A DNA stretch of 64,000 nt from Hyphomicrobiales bacterium (GTDB lineage Bacteria > Pseudomonadota > Alphaproteobacteria > Rhizobiales > Rhizobiaceae), in the NCBI GenBank assembly GCA_900472485.1, contig UCII01000002.1, positions 186,001 to 250,000 of the forward strand, in the 5' to 3' direction. The notes under the pieces are model-generated. The model worked only from the letters and a program-made list of their open reading frames with translations. It was not told where the DNA came from and did no database searches. This document shows positions 1-9,020 of this stretch, one piece after another. Position numbers and translations under genes: made by a program. Positions within the stretch are counted from its first letter, which is position 1. Each line of letters opens with the position of its first letter.

Positions 1-1334
1 GCTTCTGCACATTCGCCGTCTTCATGTTGCTGATGCTGCTGATTTCCGTCCGGCTGACCTTCTTCTCGATGATGTTCCTGCTCATGGGCGCCATGGCTAT
101 TCGCCTGGCCACGCGGCGTGCGGACGAGACCGGCAAGGCCGTCGTCGAGGAAAACAAGCAGTTCGGCTTGAGGATGTGGGAGAGCATCAACGCGCTGCAA
201 TTGATCCGCGCTTTCGCCCAGGAAGACTATGAACGCAATCGCTTCCGAAAGACTTCCGACAATGTGCGGCGACGCCTTTTGAAGCTCGATATGCTGTGGG
301 CGACACCCGCGCCTGTCTCGGAAATCTCGATTACAATCCTGATCGGTGTGCTCGTTCTCGTCGCTCAATCGGTGGGCCTGGGCATTGCTGCGCTTGCCGC
401 GTTTCTCTCGCTGCTATATCGCCTGCAAGGCCCAACACGGGAGTTGCTGCAATCGAAGATCGCGCTCGACGGGCTCGCCGGCAGCATCGACGATGTCGAT
501 GACTTCCTCCGCACAACGGAGAAGCCTTTTCTCGCGCAGGGGCACCTGCAGGCGCCTGCCTTCAAGAAAGCCGTCGAATTCCGCAATGTCTCCTTCCATT
601 ACGCACATGGCCAGCCGCTTGCGCTGGATGATGTTTCCTTCAGCATTCCCGCCGGTAAAACCACGGCGATCGTGGGCGAATCGGGGGCCGGTAAGTCCAC
701 GGTGATGGCGCTGCTCTTTCGCTTCTTGGATCCGACATCCGGTGCGATCGTGGCAGACGGCATGCCTCTTTCCAAATTCGATCTTCGCAGCTGGCGCAAG
801 CGCCTGTCGCTGATGTCGCAGGAGGTCCATCTCTTCAACGACACGATTGCAGCCAACATCGCCTATGGCGATCTGGAAGCCGGGCCGGCCGAGATCCGCA
901 AGGCTGCCGAAATCGCCAAGGCGGACGATTTCATCCGTTTGCTTCCGGATGGCTACGAGACACGGATCGGCGATCAGGGAATGCGGCTGTCGGGCGGGCA
1001 AAGGCAGCGCGTGGCGCTCGCGCGAACGATCCTTCGAAATCCCGACATTCTGCTCCTGGATGAGGCGACGAACGCGCTCGATGCCGAAACCGAACAGGCG
1101 TTTCAGCTGGCGCTCGACGCGTACTCACACAACCGCACCGTTGTCGTGATCGCTCACCGGCTCTCGACCGTTTTCGCCGCCGATCAGATCATTGTCATGA
1201 CAAAGGGCCGTGTGGTCGAGGCCGGTTCGCCGGATGAGCTCTTCAAGCGGCAGGGACATTTTTCCAGGCTCCACGAATTTCAGCACGGCCGCCGCAGCGG
1301 GCGGGAGTTGGGTGATGAGTTACAAGCTTATTGA
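1..1334 (+). CDS. ABC exporter, fused membrane and ATPase domains (5' end outside window)
   Basis: This is the 3' part of an MsbA/multidrug-type half transporter; the frame is open from base 3, so the start lies upstream of the window. The N-terminal half visible here is the end of the membrane domain, with hydrophobic stretches near the start and near 'ISITILIGVLVLVAQSVGLG'. The ATPase domain follows with Walker A GESGAGKST, signature LSGGQRQR, Walker B ILLLDEATNALD and H-loop IAHRLST, all intact. It would act in the inner membrane as a dimer. The next gene starts inside its last codons, and glycosyltransferases follow, so export of a lipid-linked or glycan product is the likely role (inference). 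The substrate cannot be read from the sequence. Confidence 0.9.
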   Translation, partial: FCTFAVFMLLMLLISVRLTFFSMMFLLMGAMAIRLATRRADETGKAVVEENKQFGLRMWESINALQLIRAFAQEDYERNRFRKTSDNVRRRLLKLDMLWATPAPVSEISITILIGVLVLVAQSVGLGIAALAAFLSLLYRLQGPTRELLQSKIALDGLAGSIDDVDDFLRTTEKPFLAQGHLQAPAFKKAVEFRNVSFHYAHGQPLALDDVSFSIPAGKTTAIVGESGAGKSTVMALLFRFLDPTSGAIVADGMPLSKFDLRSWRKRLSLMSQEVHLFNDTIAANIAYGDLEAGPAEIRKAAEIAKADDFIRLLPDGYETRIGDQGMRLSGGQRQRVALARTILRNPDILLLDEATNALDAETEQAFQLALDAYSHNRTVVVIAHRLSTVFAADQIIVMTKGRVVEAGSPDELFKRQGHFSRLHEFQHGRRSGRELGDELQAY

Positions 1335-2538
1335 TATCGAGTTGTCGGAGCCCCTGGCGCCTATCGAACTCTCGGCTGACCAGACGGGTGTCGGCTTGAT
1401 CGCACGATGGCGGGGCCGGCTGATCGCATTTGAAATGATCGAGCGGCCGGCCGGCTCTGTGCTGTCGGCCGAGAGCCTGAAAGCCCTTGTCAAGGAGCGA
1501 TTTGCGGAGCGCATCCTCGTTGCAAAGCTGGAGGAGGAGCTGAAGGCACGCTTGCCCGCGAACGAGGCGACGCTGCCCAGTCTCAGCATCGCGATCTGCA
1601 CCAAGGATCGTGCACTGCGTCTTTCCCGATTGCTGCGATCGCTCGATCGGGTTCGGGATGAATCCCCCTTCAGGTTCGTCGAAATCATCGTGGTCGACAA
1701 TGCCTCGGTGGATACGGCCACGCGCGAGGCCGTCGAGAGTTTCCGCGATATCCGCTACGTTTTTGAACCGAAGGCTGGGCTGGATTTCGCCCGAAATTCC
1801 GCCCTTCACGCGGCCTGGGGCGACATCATCGCCTATCTGGACGATGATGTCGTGGTGGACCGCAATTGGCTTGCAGGCCTTGCCAAGGCGTGCCGCGACA
1901 ACCCTGGCGTCGGCGGCTTCACCGGCCTTGTGCTGCCGTTTCGTCTCGACACCGAGGCACAGATCTTTTTCGAGCGACGTGGAGGGTTCGGCCGCGGCTT
2001 TGCGCGACGGGAGTTTCACAAGGCGCGCTTCGACAATCCGCTCCATCCCGTCGGTGCCGGCATTCTCGGTGCCGGCTGCAACATGGCCTTCGACCGTTCG
2101 TTGCTGATCGAGCTCAGCGGTTTCGACGAGGCGCTCGATACGGGAGCGCCGCTGCCCGGAGGCGGGGATCTCGATATTTTTTACCGCGTCCTGCGCTCCG
2201 GACGCCCGATGATCTATGAGCCGGAATATGCGGTTTATCATGAGCACCGCGAAACCATTCCGCAGCTCAGGCGGCAATACTGGACCTGGGGTCTCGGCAT
2301 GATGGCCTTTCTCGTCAAGAGCTACCGCACCGATGGCATGATGCGAGCGCGCCATCGCGCCATGGTCCGTTGGTGGTTCTTCGACCAGTTGAAGGCGCTT
2401 ATCCGCGCTGCGAGGCGGCTGCGCGGCCATGAGCTGCGGTTTGGTATCGCGGAGCTTTGGGGCGGGATCTATGGCCTTGCTGGTGAATACGATCGCTCGC
2501 GCGCCCGTATCAGGTCGATCCGGGAGCGCAACTCATGA
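1315..2538 (+). CDS. GT2 family glycosyltransferase with extra N-terminal domain (copy 1)
   Basis: A 407-aa GT-A fold glycosyltransferase. The GT2 core starts near residue 90 (SIAICTKDR), with VVDNAS around 126-131 and the nucleotide/metal motif LDDD at 175-178. About 90 residues precede the core and match no domain I can name. I chose the ATG at 1315, which overlaps the end of the ABC gene by 20 nt; the upstream extension in the same frame is the ABC gene read out of frame. The stop overlaps the next ATG (ATGA). The protein shares the phrase FTGLVLPxRLDTxAQ and its overall layout with its neighbour, so the two are tandem paralogues. It probably adds a sugar to a surface glycan; donor and acceptor are unknown. 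Confidence 0.88.
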   Translation: MSYKLIDIELSEPLAPIELSADQTGVGLIARWRGRLIAFEMIERPAGSVLSAESLKALVKERFAERILVAKLEEELKARLPANEATLPSLSIAICTKDRALRLSRLLRSLDRVRDESPFRFVEIIVVDNASVDTATREAVESFRDIRYVFEPKAGLDFARNSALHAAWGDIIAYLDDDVVVDRNWLAGLAKACRDNPGVGGFTGLVLPFRLDTEAQIFFERRGGFGRGFARREFHKARFDNPLHPVGAGILGAGCNMAFDRSLLIELSGFDEALDTGAPLPGGGDLDIFYRVLRSGRPMIYEPEYAVYHEHRETIPQLRRQYWTWGLGMMAFLVKSYRTDGMMRARHRAMVRWWFFDQLKALIRAARRLRGHELRFGIAELWGGIYGLAGEYDRSRARIRSIRERNS

Positions 2539-3848
2539 CGACAGAACGTTTTGAGGTGAGGCATGTCGATCTTGCGGCTGCGGATATCGGTAGCGAACGC
2601 GCGCCCGCTTTGTCGATCTTCTGGTGGAAAGATTTGCCGCTCGGGGCACGGGCATCCCTGGAGGACGAGCTACCTTACGGGGTTTCTCAATTGCGCCAGC
2701 TTGCTGCCGAACATGCAGCCGCACAGCTCCAAGCCCGCAGCATCGGGCTGGGTGCACCCTTGCGTGCCACCTATGAAGGACAGCCCAAGCCCGCACTCTC
2801 GCTGGAGGCGGCGCTCGACGCGCAAAATCTGGTAGAGTCGCTCGATGCGATCGCAGCTCCATCCTCCGCTTCCGCGCAGGACATTTCCGTGGTCATCTGC
2901 ACTCGCGATCGGGGTCCGGCTCTGAGCAAATGTCTGAGCAGCCTTGCAGCACAACGCAGCCCTCCAGGTGAGGTCGTCGTCGTCGACAATTCTTACGATG
3001 GGAATGCGACGGACATCTGCGGGCAATTCCCCGATTTTCGCTATGTCCATGAGCCTCGTGCCGGTCTAAGCCGAGCCCGGAACACCGGTATTCAAACGAG
3101 CCGGTTTGATATCGTTGCTTTCACCGACGACGACGTCGAAGCGCATCCGGGCTGGACTGCGGAGATCGCGCGCGCCTTTGCGGAACGGGATGTCATCGAG
3201 GCGTTCACCGGTCTCGTGTTGCCTGCGCGTCTCGATACGGCGGCGCAATGCGCCTTTCAGTTCACCATGGGCGGCTTTGGCTCGACCTTCGTGCCGCTCA
3301 CCTTCGACAGGCGTTTCTTTGAGGAGACGCGGCCGAGCGGAGCGCATGTCTGGAAGATCGGCGCCGGCGCCAACATGGCCTTTCGACGCTCCGTATTCGA
3401 GCGGGTCGGCCTCTTCGACGAACGCCTCGGCGCGGGGGCGGCAGGATGTTCCGAAGATTCGGAGCTTTGGTACCGGCTGCTGGCGGCCGGCGGCGTATGC
3501 CTCTATGAGCCCCGGGCCGTTGTCTTCCACCACCATCGCAGCGACTGGCCCGGCCTCAAGCGGCAGATCAGAGCCTATATGAAGGGTCACGTTGCAGCCC
3601 TTGTGAGGCAATACGACAATTTCGGCGATCGCGGAAACATCGTGCGTATCGGCAAGCAGCTGCCCGTCTATTTTGCCAAGACCTTCGTCAAGGCGCTTTT
3701 CGAAGGGCCTCCGGGCAGGCTCGGAATTTTGGCGGCCGAAGTAGAGGGCTGGATCGCCGGCCTGCAGTTTCTTCTGCGCTTCGGCTGGAGAATGCGGCGA
3801 ACCCCGATGGGGACCGCTGCTACGGCTGAAAAAGGAATATCGCGATGA
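2535..3848 (+). CDS. GT2 family glycosyltransferase with extra N-terminal domain (copy 2)
   Basis: A 437-aa paralogue of the preceding gene. The catalytic core begins near residue 117 (ISVVICTRDRG), with VVVDNS near 148-153 and TDDD at 197-200. The longer N-terminal region (about 115 residues) starts with a FEVRHVDLA phrase where copy 1 has YKLIDIELS, suggesting a shared small domain before the transferase. Start ATG 2535 and stop 3848 both form ATGA overlaps with neighbours, so translation is coupled. No membrane segment is obvious, so it is likely cytoplasmic or peripheral. The fold is certain, the sugar specificity is not. Confidence 0.88.
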   Translation: MTTERFEVRHVDLAAADIGSERAPALSIFWWKDLPLGARASLEDELPYGVSQLRQLAAEHAAAQLQARSIGLGAPLRATYEGQPKPALSLEAALDAQNLVESLDAIAAPSSASAQDISVVICTRDRGPALSKCLSSLAAQRSPPGEVVVVDNSYDGNATDICGQFPDFRYVHEPRAGLSRARNTGIQTSRFDIVAFTDDDVEAHPGWTAEIARAFAERDVIEAFTGLVLPARLDTAAQCAFQFTMGGFGSTFVPLTFDRRFFEETRPSGAHVWKIGAGANMAFRRSVFERVGLFDERLGAGAAGCSEDSELWYRLLAAGGVCLYEPRAVVFHHHRSDWPGLKRQIRAYMKGHVAALVRQYDNFGDRGNIVRIGKQLPVYFAKTFVKALFEGPPGRLGILAAEVEGWIAGLQFLLRFGWRMRRTPMGTAATAEKGISR

Positions 3849-4585
3849 TCAAGAAAGCAGCGCTTGGCCAGTTTCTGTCCGGAAACCCCTATCCGAACGG
3901 CTTGACGGATGGCCTGTTCTATCGCGAAAAGATGCGCGCCATCCATCGGGTGGCCCCGGCGGAAACCGGAGGCAGAGGACGGGTGCTGGAAATCGGCGGC
4001 GGCCGCAGCGGCCTTGCCAGCATCCTCTATCCGCAGGCCGAAATCGTCACGCTCGACATCGATCCGGAGCTGGCCGACCACCAGCCCTCCTGGGCGAAAT
4101 CGACCTTCATTTGCGGCGACGCCTGCTCGCTGCCAATGGATGACGATAGTTTCGATATCGTCACCATGTTCGACGTGCTGGAGCATATCGAGGACGACCG
4201 CCGCGCCGCGCAGGAGGCGTTGCGGGTGGTACGGCCGGGTGGATATGTCCTGATCTCCACTCCTGAGATCAACTGGCATTATCCCTATTTCAGCGTCATG
4301 AAACGCCATTGTCCGCATGAAAGCGAACTGATGCGCGAATGGGGCCATGTCAGGCGGGGATACCGGGATCCGGAACTCGCGGCCCTTTTCGACAGACGCC
4401 CGGAACGACGTGCCACCTTCATCAATGCCGCCACAGCGTTTTTCCACGACGTTTCGTTTTCTCGCATCGGACGCCGTCGCCGCAAGGTCCTCTATGCGCT
4501 GGCCGCGCCCGTGACCTTCCTCGGTTACTTGATGCACCGGCCATCCACGCGTGGCACCGAGACAGCCTTTGCCTGGCGCAAATGA
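3845..4585 (+). CDS. class I SAM-dependent methyltransferase
   Basis: A 246-aa Rossmann methyltransferase. Motif I is LEIGGGRSG at 48-56, followed by an acidic residue after the second strand (TLDIDPE), then the Methyltransf_11-type stretch DDDSFDIVTMFDVLEHIED and VVRPGGYVLISTPE. The C-terminal part has a hydrophobic stretch (VTFLGYLM) that could touch the membrane. It overlaps both neighbours by 4 nt and sits between glycosyltransferases, so methylation of a glycan or its lipid carrier is plausible. The substrate is unknown. Confidence 0.85.
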   Translation: MIKKAALGQFLSGNPYPNGLTDGLFYREKMRAIHRVAPAETGGRGRVLEIGGGRSGLASILYPQAEIVTLDIDPELADHQPSWAKSTFICGDACSLPMDDDSFDIVTMFDVLEHIEDDRRAAQEALRVVRPGGYVLISTPEINWHYPYFSVMKRHCPHESELMREWGHVRRGYRDPELAALFDRRPERRATFINAATAFFHDVSFSRIGRRRRKVLYALAAPVTFLGYLMHRPSTRGTETAFAWRK

Positions 4586-5811
4586 GAGGTGACCAGACGT
4601 CAAAGGTGATCGCGCTTTTCCCATGGGGAGACGTGATCGAAGAATTTCTCGATCCGATCGGGCTTGAACTTCGGGATTTCGTCGAGCGCATGACAGGAGG
4701 CTGGCTGTTCGGCTTTGCGGCGGCACTGGGTTCGGCTGGCCACAAACCGATCATCGTCTGTGCGTCGGAGCGAGTGAACGGGATTGAATGCTACGAGCAT
4801 CCTGGCACGGGCACGCCGATCTGGGTCGCACCGGCAAAGCGGCCACACCAGGGCCATTCCCCTGCCGCCTACAGTCTGCGGCGCTGGTCTGCAACGCCGC
4901 TTTCAGCTTTCCGCGAGATCCTTTCCCGCTCCAAATGCGATCTGCTGCTTGCCCAGGAGTATGAATATACGCGCTTCGATGCGCTGGCATGGCTGGCGCG
5001 GCGTTTGAACCTTCCTCTCTACGCCACCTTTCAGGGAGGGGATCGCACACTGTCCTGGGTCGAGGCTGCTGCAAGACAGCTTTCACTGCGCGCCTGCCGC
5101 GGCCTGATCGTCGCGTCTTCCGCAGAGCGTGAGCGTCTTGCCAGGGCCTATCCGCGCATTGCTGTCGATATCGCGAATATCCCCAATCCACTGGATACGC
5201 AGGAATGGCAAGCCACGGATCGCAGCGAGGCGCGAGCAAATCTTGGCCTGCCGCAGGATTGCTTCATCGTCCTCAATCACGGGCGCATCGATATCCGCCG
5301 CAAGGGGCTCGATGTACTTCTGAACGCGTGGGAGCGCTTCGCCGATGCTTCCACGTGCCGATTGGTGATCATTGGCTCGGGTCAGGACAACGACGCTTTC
5401 GCAAAGCTCGTTCGGGAAAGCGAACTGGCGAACGTCCAATGGTTGTCCGGCTACATGACGGATCGCATCTTGATTCGCCGCTGGCTATCCGCCGCGGACG
5501 TCTATGTCACAGCTTCGCGTATCGAGGGCATGCCGGTTGCGCCATTGGAGGCCATGGCCTGCGGCCTTCCCGTCATCGCTTCGGATGCACAGGGCCTGCC
5601 GGACATTCTCGTCGATGGCGAGGCCTCGGGCGGCCTGATGGTTGCGCAGGAACAGCCGGAGGAAATTGCGCGGGCGTTGGCGAGATTGAAAGATGATGAA
5701 GTTCTTCGCGCACGACTGGGTACCGCCGCCCGACGGCGGGTTACGGAAAAATTTTCGATCGAAGCGGTTGGCGCCGCTCTCGATGAGTTTCTGACAACGG
5801 CACGCAAGTAA
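4582..5811 (+). CDS. GT4 family (GT-B) glycosyltransferase
   Basis: A 409-aa GT-B glycosyltransferase. The C-terminal donor domain carries the GT4 E-x7-E pattern in EGMPVAPLEAMACGLPVIASD and the usual HGRIDIRRKGLDVLL strand-helix after the linker. The ATG at 4582 overlaps the methyltransferase stop (ATGA); the frame stays open upstream, but that stretch is the methyltransferase read out of frame. It is the last gene of the operon, and the convergent galE ends 4 nt beyond it. It likely transfers a hexose or xylose to the same glycan as the two GT2 enzymes (inference from context). Confidence 0.88.
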   Translation: MRGDQTSKVIALFPWGDVIEEFLDPIGLELRDFVERMTGGWLFGFAAALGSAGHKPIIVCASERVNGIECYEHPGTGTPIWVAPAKRPHQGHSPAAYSLRRWSATPLSAFREILSRSKCDLLLAQEYEYTRFDALAWLARRLNLPLYATFQGGDRTLSWVEAAARQLSLRACRGLIVASSAERERLARAYPRIAVDIANIPNPLDTQEWQATDRSEARANLGLPQDCFIVLNHGRIDIRRKGLDVLLNAWERFADASTCRLVIIGSGQDNDAFAKLVRESELANVQWLSGYMTDRILIRRWLSAADVYVTASRIEGMPVAPLEAMACGLPVIASDAQGLPDILVDGEASGGLMVAQEQPEEIARALARLKDDEVLRARLGTAARRRVTEKFSIEAVGAALDEFLTTARK

Positions 5812-5814
5812 GGA

Positions 5815-6789
5815 TCACATCCGGCGGCGATACCAGGCGAGCGCCGTCTCGATAATCCTGTCGATACTGGAATGCCTGGGCACCCATCCAAGCTCGCGCC
5901 CGGCTTTATTGGCCGCAGCGACGAGAGCCGGTGGGTCGCCCGCTCTACGGGGGCCATAGGTAACGGGAAGCCTGCGTCCGGAAATTCGGCTGACAGCATC
6001 GACCAATTCCCTAACGGTCGTCCCGTTGCCGGTGCCGAGGTTGTAGACGTGCACCCCCTCATCCCGCAACAGCTTCTCCCCGCCAAGGACATGAGCCTGC
6101 GCGAGATCGCTGACGTGGATGTAGTCGCGGATGGCCGTTCCGTCACGCGTGTCGAAATCGGTGCCGTTGATGGTGAAGGTTCGGCCCGGTCTGATCGCCG
6201 CTTCTATGGCGAGCGGCACGACATGGGTCTCGGGCTCGTGCCGTTCACCGATCTCGCCATCGGGATCGCAGCCGGCTGCATTGAAATATCGCAGCATTAC
6301 CGCGTTGAGGCCGCGGGCGCGCGAGAAATCCTCCACCATCCGCTCGATCATGAATTTCGACCATCCATAGGGATTGATCGGCCATTGCGGATGGGTCTCG
6401 TCAATCGGGGTACGGCTCGGAATGCCATAGGATGCGCAGGTGCTTGAAAAGATCAGCCGGTTGATGCCTGCCTTGAGCATTTCCTCGATGAGAACCAGCG
6501 TCCCGAATGTGTTGTTCCGATAGTAGAGCTCCGGAAACTCGACGGATTCGCCGACATAGGCGTAGGCGGCGAAATGGGCGACCACATCCGGGCGGTATTG
6601 GCGCAACGTTGCCGCGACCGTCTCGGCGTCGGCAATGTCGCCCTCGACCAGCGGCCCCCACTTCACGGCGTCACGCCAGCCGCGGGAGAGATTGTCGTAG
6701 GTGACAACCGACCATCCGGCCTCGGCGAAGGCCTTGCAGCAATGCGATCCGATATAGCCGGCTCCGCCGGTGACAAGGACCGTCCTCAT
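5815..6789 (-). CDS. galE: UDP-glucose 4-epimerase
   Basis: A 324-aa extended SDR that interconverts UDP-glucose and UDP-galactose. The NAD-binding glycine motif TGGAGYIGS is at 7-15, SSTCASYG near 115-122 provides the catalytic Ser/Thr, and Tyr141-x3-Lys145 is the catalytic pair. Length and the NPYGWSK and [23 protein letters not shown] blocks fit GalE. Its start overlaps the stop of the upstream UDP-xylose synthase gene by 4 nt, so both are co-transcribed as a nucleotide-sugar supply pair facing the glycosyltransferase operon. Confidence 0.93.
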   Translation of the reverse strand: MRTVLVTGGAGYIGSHCCKAFAEAGWSVVTYDNLSRGWRDAVKWGPLVEGDIADAETVAATLRQYRPDVVAHFAAYAYVGESVEFPELYYRNNTFGTLVLIEEMLKAGINRLIFSSTCASYGIPSRTPIDETHPQWPINPYGWSKFMIERMVEDFSRARGLNAVMLRYFNAAGCDPDGEIGERHEPETHVVPLAIEAAIRPGRTFTINGTDFDTRDGTAIRDYIHVSDLAQAHVLGGEKLLRDEGVHVYNLGTGNGTTVRELVDAVSRISGRRLPVTYGPRRAGDPPALVAAANKAGRELGWVPRHSSIDRIIETALAWYRRRM

Positions 6790-7769
6790 TCGGCGGCGAT
6801 CGCGTGCGAACGGCCAGATGAAAGCAGTTCCTCAAAATAAGCGATCGTTTTGCCAAGCCCGGCTTTCAGCTGAACCTTCGGCTTCCAGCCGAGTTCGCGC
6901 GATGCGACCCCGATATCCGGCTGCCGTTGCCTGGGATCATCGGCCGGCAAGGGGAGGTATTTTATCGCCGAGCGGCTTCCGGTCAGTTCTATCGTGAGAT
7001 TGGCAAGTTCCAGCATCGTAAACTCCGCCGGATTGCCGAGATTGATCGGGCCTGTCACCTCATCCTTTGTTCCCATCAGGCGAATAAGGCCGTCGATAAG
7101 ATCGTCGACATAGCAGAACGAGCGCGTTTGCTGACCGCTGCCATAAACCGTTATCGGCTTGTTCTGCAGCGCCTGCACGATGAAGTTGGAGACGACCCGG
7201 CCGTCATCGGGGCGCATCCTTGGACCATAGGTGTTGAAGATGCGCGCGACCTTGATCCGTAGCCGGTGCTGACGCCAGTAGTCGAAGAACAGGGTCTCGG
7301 CGCAGCGCTTGCCTTCGTCGTAACAGGAACGCGGGCCTATCGGGTTCACCCGGCCCCAATACTCCTCCTGTTGCGGATGGATCTCAGGATCGCCATAGAC
7401 TTCGGAGGTCGAGGCCTGGAGGATCTTGGCGCCAACCCGCTTGGCGAGGCCGAGCATGTTGATCGCGCCGTGGACGCTGGTCTTGGTGGTCTGCACCGGA
7501 TCGAACTGGTAGTGAACGGGGCTCGCGGGGCAGGCGAGATTGTAGATCTCATCGACCTCCACATAGAGGGGAAAGGTGATGTCGTGGCGGACGATTTCGA
7601 AAGATCTGTTATCAAGCAGATGCGAGACGTTGTTTTTCCGTCCCGTAAAAAAATTATCTACGCAGATAACCTCGTGTTTTTCCTGCAAAAGCCGTTCGCA
7701 TAGGAAGGAGCCGAGAAAACCTGCGCCGCCGGTAACGAGGATTCGCTTTGTTTGCTGCATGACGGTCAT
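6786..7769 (-). CDS. uxs: UDP-glucuronate decarboxylase (UDP-xylose synthase)
   Basis: A 327-aa extended SDR of the UXS type, converting UDP-glucuronate to UDP-xylose with tightly bound NAD. Family marks are TGGAGFLGS at 13-21, the near-invariant [13 protein letters not shown] at 76-88, TSEVYGDP near 121-128, catalytic Tyr150-x3-Lys154 in SCYDEGKR, and [10 protein letters not shown]. Unlike GalE-type epimerases it has the UXS signature DDGRVVSNF. It is the first gene of the uxs-galE pair. Its presence predicts a xylose-containing surface glycan made by the neighbouring transferases (inference). Confidence 0.92.
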   Translation of the reverse strand: MTVMQQTKRILVTGGAGFLGSFLCERLLQEKHEVICVDNFFTGRKNNVSHLLDNRSFEIVRHDITFPLYVEVDEIYNLACPASPVHYQFDPVQTTKTSVHGAINMLGLAKRVGAKILQASTSEVYGDPEIHPQQEEYWGRVNPIGPRSCYDEGKRCAETLFFDYWRQHRLRIKVARIFNTYGPRMRPDDGRVVSNFIVQALQNKPITVYGSGQQTRSFCYVDDLIDGLIRLMGTKDEVTGPINLGNPAEFTMLELANLTIELTGSRSAIKYLPLPADDPRQRQPDIGVASRELGWKPKVQLKAGLGKTIAYFEELLSSGRSHAIAAE

Positions 7770-8146
7770 CTCGCCGCTGGCGGCGTGATGCTGCCGCCGT
7801 TGGAAACTGCGACAGATGCCGGGGCTAGGATGCCGCTTTCAAGGACGCCGTTCATATTCATCGACCTTCTCCGCATGCACTATGACAGCGGCCGGATGTC
7901 CCGCCGCCTCCATCGCCAGAAACAACTGGCGCAAAGGTCGGGGCAATCCATGGGAATAGGACCAAAGATTATGTCTTCGGGCCTAGGTCCTGTCATGGAT
8001 CGGACTTTGGTCTGATGGAGGCTGAAAGTCTTCCGGAGGACATCATGGCGGGCATCGCTTCTTGGCTTCCAATGACCGATTGATCGGCTTTGGATTGGCT
8101 GACATAGTGCCGCCGCTATCCGACCATTCTGCGCAAAGACCCATCA
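7770..8146. promoter_or_regulatory. 377-bp divergent intergenic region with nested inverted repeats
   Basis: This gap separates the start of uxs (minus) from the TIM-barrel gene (plus) and must hold both promoters. It contains GACCAAAG at 7960-7967 mirrored by CTTTGGTC at 8005-8012, and AGGACC at 7958-7963 mirrored by GGTCCT at 7986-7991. The left arms overlap, so two alternative hairpins exclude each other. A 12-codon ORF with a good ribosome site lies at 8045-8083. No clear -35/-10 pair was found. Confidence 0.35.
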
Positions 8147-8995
8147 ATGACCGAATCCGCCGCTCATTCCTTTTCGCCCGTTTCCGCTCGCCCCTTGGCG
8201 AAGATTAGCCTGAAATGGGGCATGGTCGAGGAGCCGTCGCTTTCCATCCTGGAGAAATTCCAGCTCCTGCGGGATCTCGGTTATGACGGGGTCGAGCTCG
8301 ATTCGCCCAATGATCTGCCGCTCGATGAAGTTCTGAATGCCCGTGACAAGACTGGGCTCGCTATCCCCGGCCTCGTCAATGCCGTGCACTGGAAACGTCC
8401 GCTGACGGATCCCGATCCATCGGCACGCCAGGCCTGCGTCGAGTCGATGGTCAAGGCTCTGCATGATGCAAAGCTCTATGGCGCGACGACGGTGCTGCTG
8501 GTTCCCGGTGTCGTCAATGCCGGTACCAGTTACAAGGCCGCTTACACGAGAGCCGGCGAGGAAATCGCCAGGATCCTGCCAGCTGCTGAAGAGAGCGACG
8601 TATCGATCGCGCTCGAAAACGTGTGGAACGATTTTCTGCTGAGCCCGCTTGAGGCGGCTGACTTCATCGATCGCTTCAACCATCCCAGGCTCGGCTGGTA
8701 TTTCGACGTCGGCAATGTGCTCCGCTACGGCCGGCCGACGGATTGGATAGAGGCGCTCGGCAAGCGCATCCTGAAGATCGACATCAAGGAATACAGCCTC
8801 GAAAAGATGAACAGCGAAGGCCCGTGGAAGGGCTTCGATGTCGAGCTGGGCGAGGGCGACTGCGATTGGGCAGCGGTCAACAAGGCTCTCGCTGATGTCG
8901 GTTACTCCGGCTGGGCCTCCATCGAGGTGCCGGGAGGCGACCGACAGCGCCTAGCCGATTTGAAGAAGCGCGTCGATCGGATCGCCGCGCTCTAA
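8147..8995 (+). CDS. sugar-phosphate isomerase/epimerase-like TIM-barrel protein (xylose-isomerase superfamily)
   Basis: A 282-aa AP-endonuclease-2/xylose-isomerase-like barrel. Visible superfamily features are the YDGVELDSP strand end, a central metal-ligand Glu in IALENVWNDF, the HPRLGWYFDVGN block (Asp ligand), KILKIDIKEY where the family often has HxKD, and a final Glu in GWASIEVPGG. No signal peptide, so it is cytoplasmic. Proteins of this family isomerise or epimerise sugars or cleave 3-keto-glycosides. The next two genes (a second barrel protein and a GMC oxidase) suggest work on an oxidised sugar. The exact reaction is not readable. Confidence 0.82.
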   Translation: MTESAAHSFSPVSARPLAKISLKWGMVEEPSLSILEKFQLLRDLGYDGVELDSPNDLPLDEVLNARDKTGLAIPGLVNAVHWKRPLTDPDPSARQACVESMVKALHDAKLYGATTVLLVPGVVNAGTSYKAAYTRAGEEIARILPAAEESDVSIALENVWNDFLLSPLEAADFIDRFNHPRLGWYFDVGNVLRYGRPTDWIEALGKRILKIDIKEYSLEKMNSEGPWKGFDVELGEGDCDWAAVNKALADVGYSGWASIEVPGGDRQRLADLKKRVDRIAAL

Positions 8996-9020
8996 TGGCC
9001 GGATTGCAAGCGGGCGATGG

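Noticed and set aside
1243-2430. Antisense open frame of 395 codons over the first GT2 gene
   Set aside because: Shadow frame, no domain visible, while the plus strand encodes a clear glycosyltransferase.
7752-8015. Plus-strand frame in the uxs divergent region
   Set aside because: Starts antisense within uxs, has no ribosome site, and contains the inverted repeats better read as regulatory DNA.
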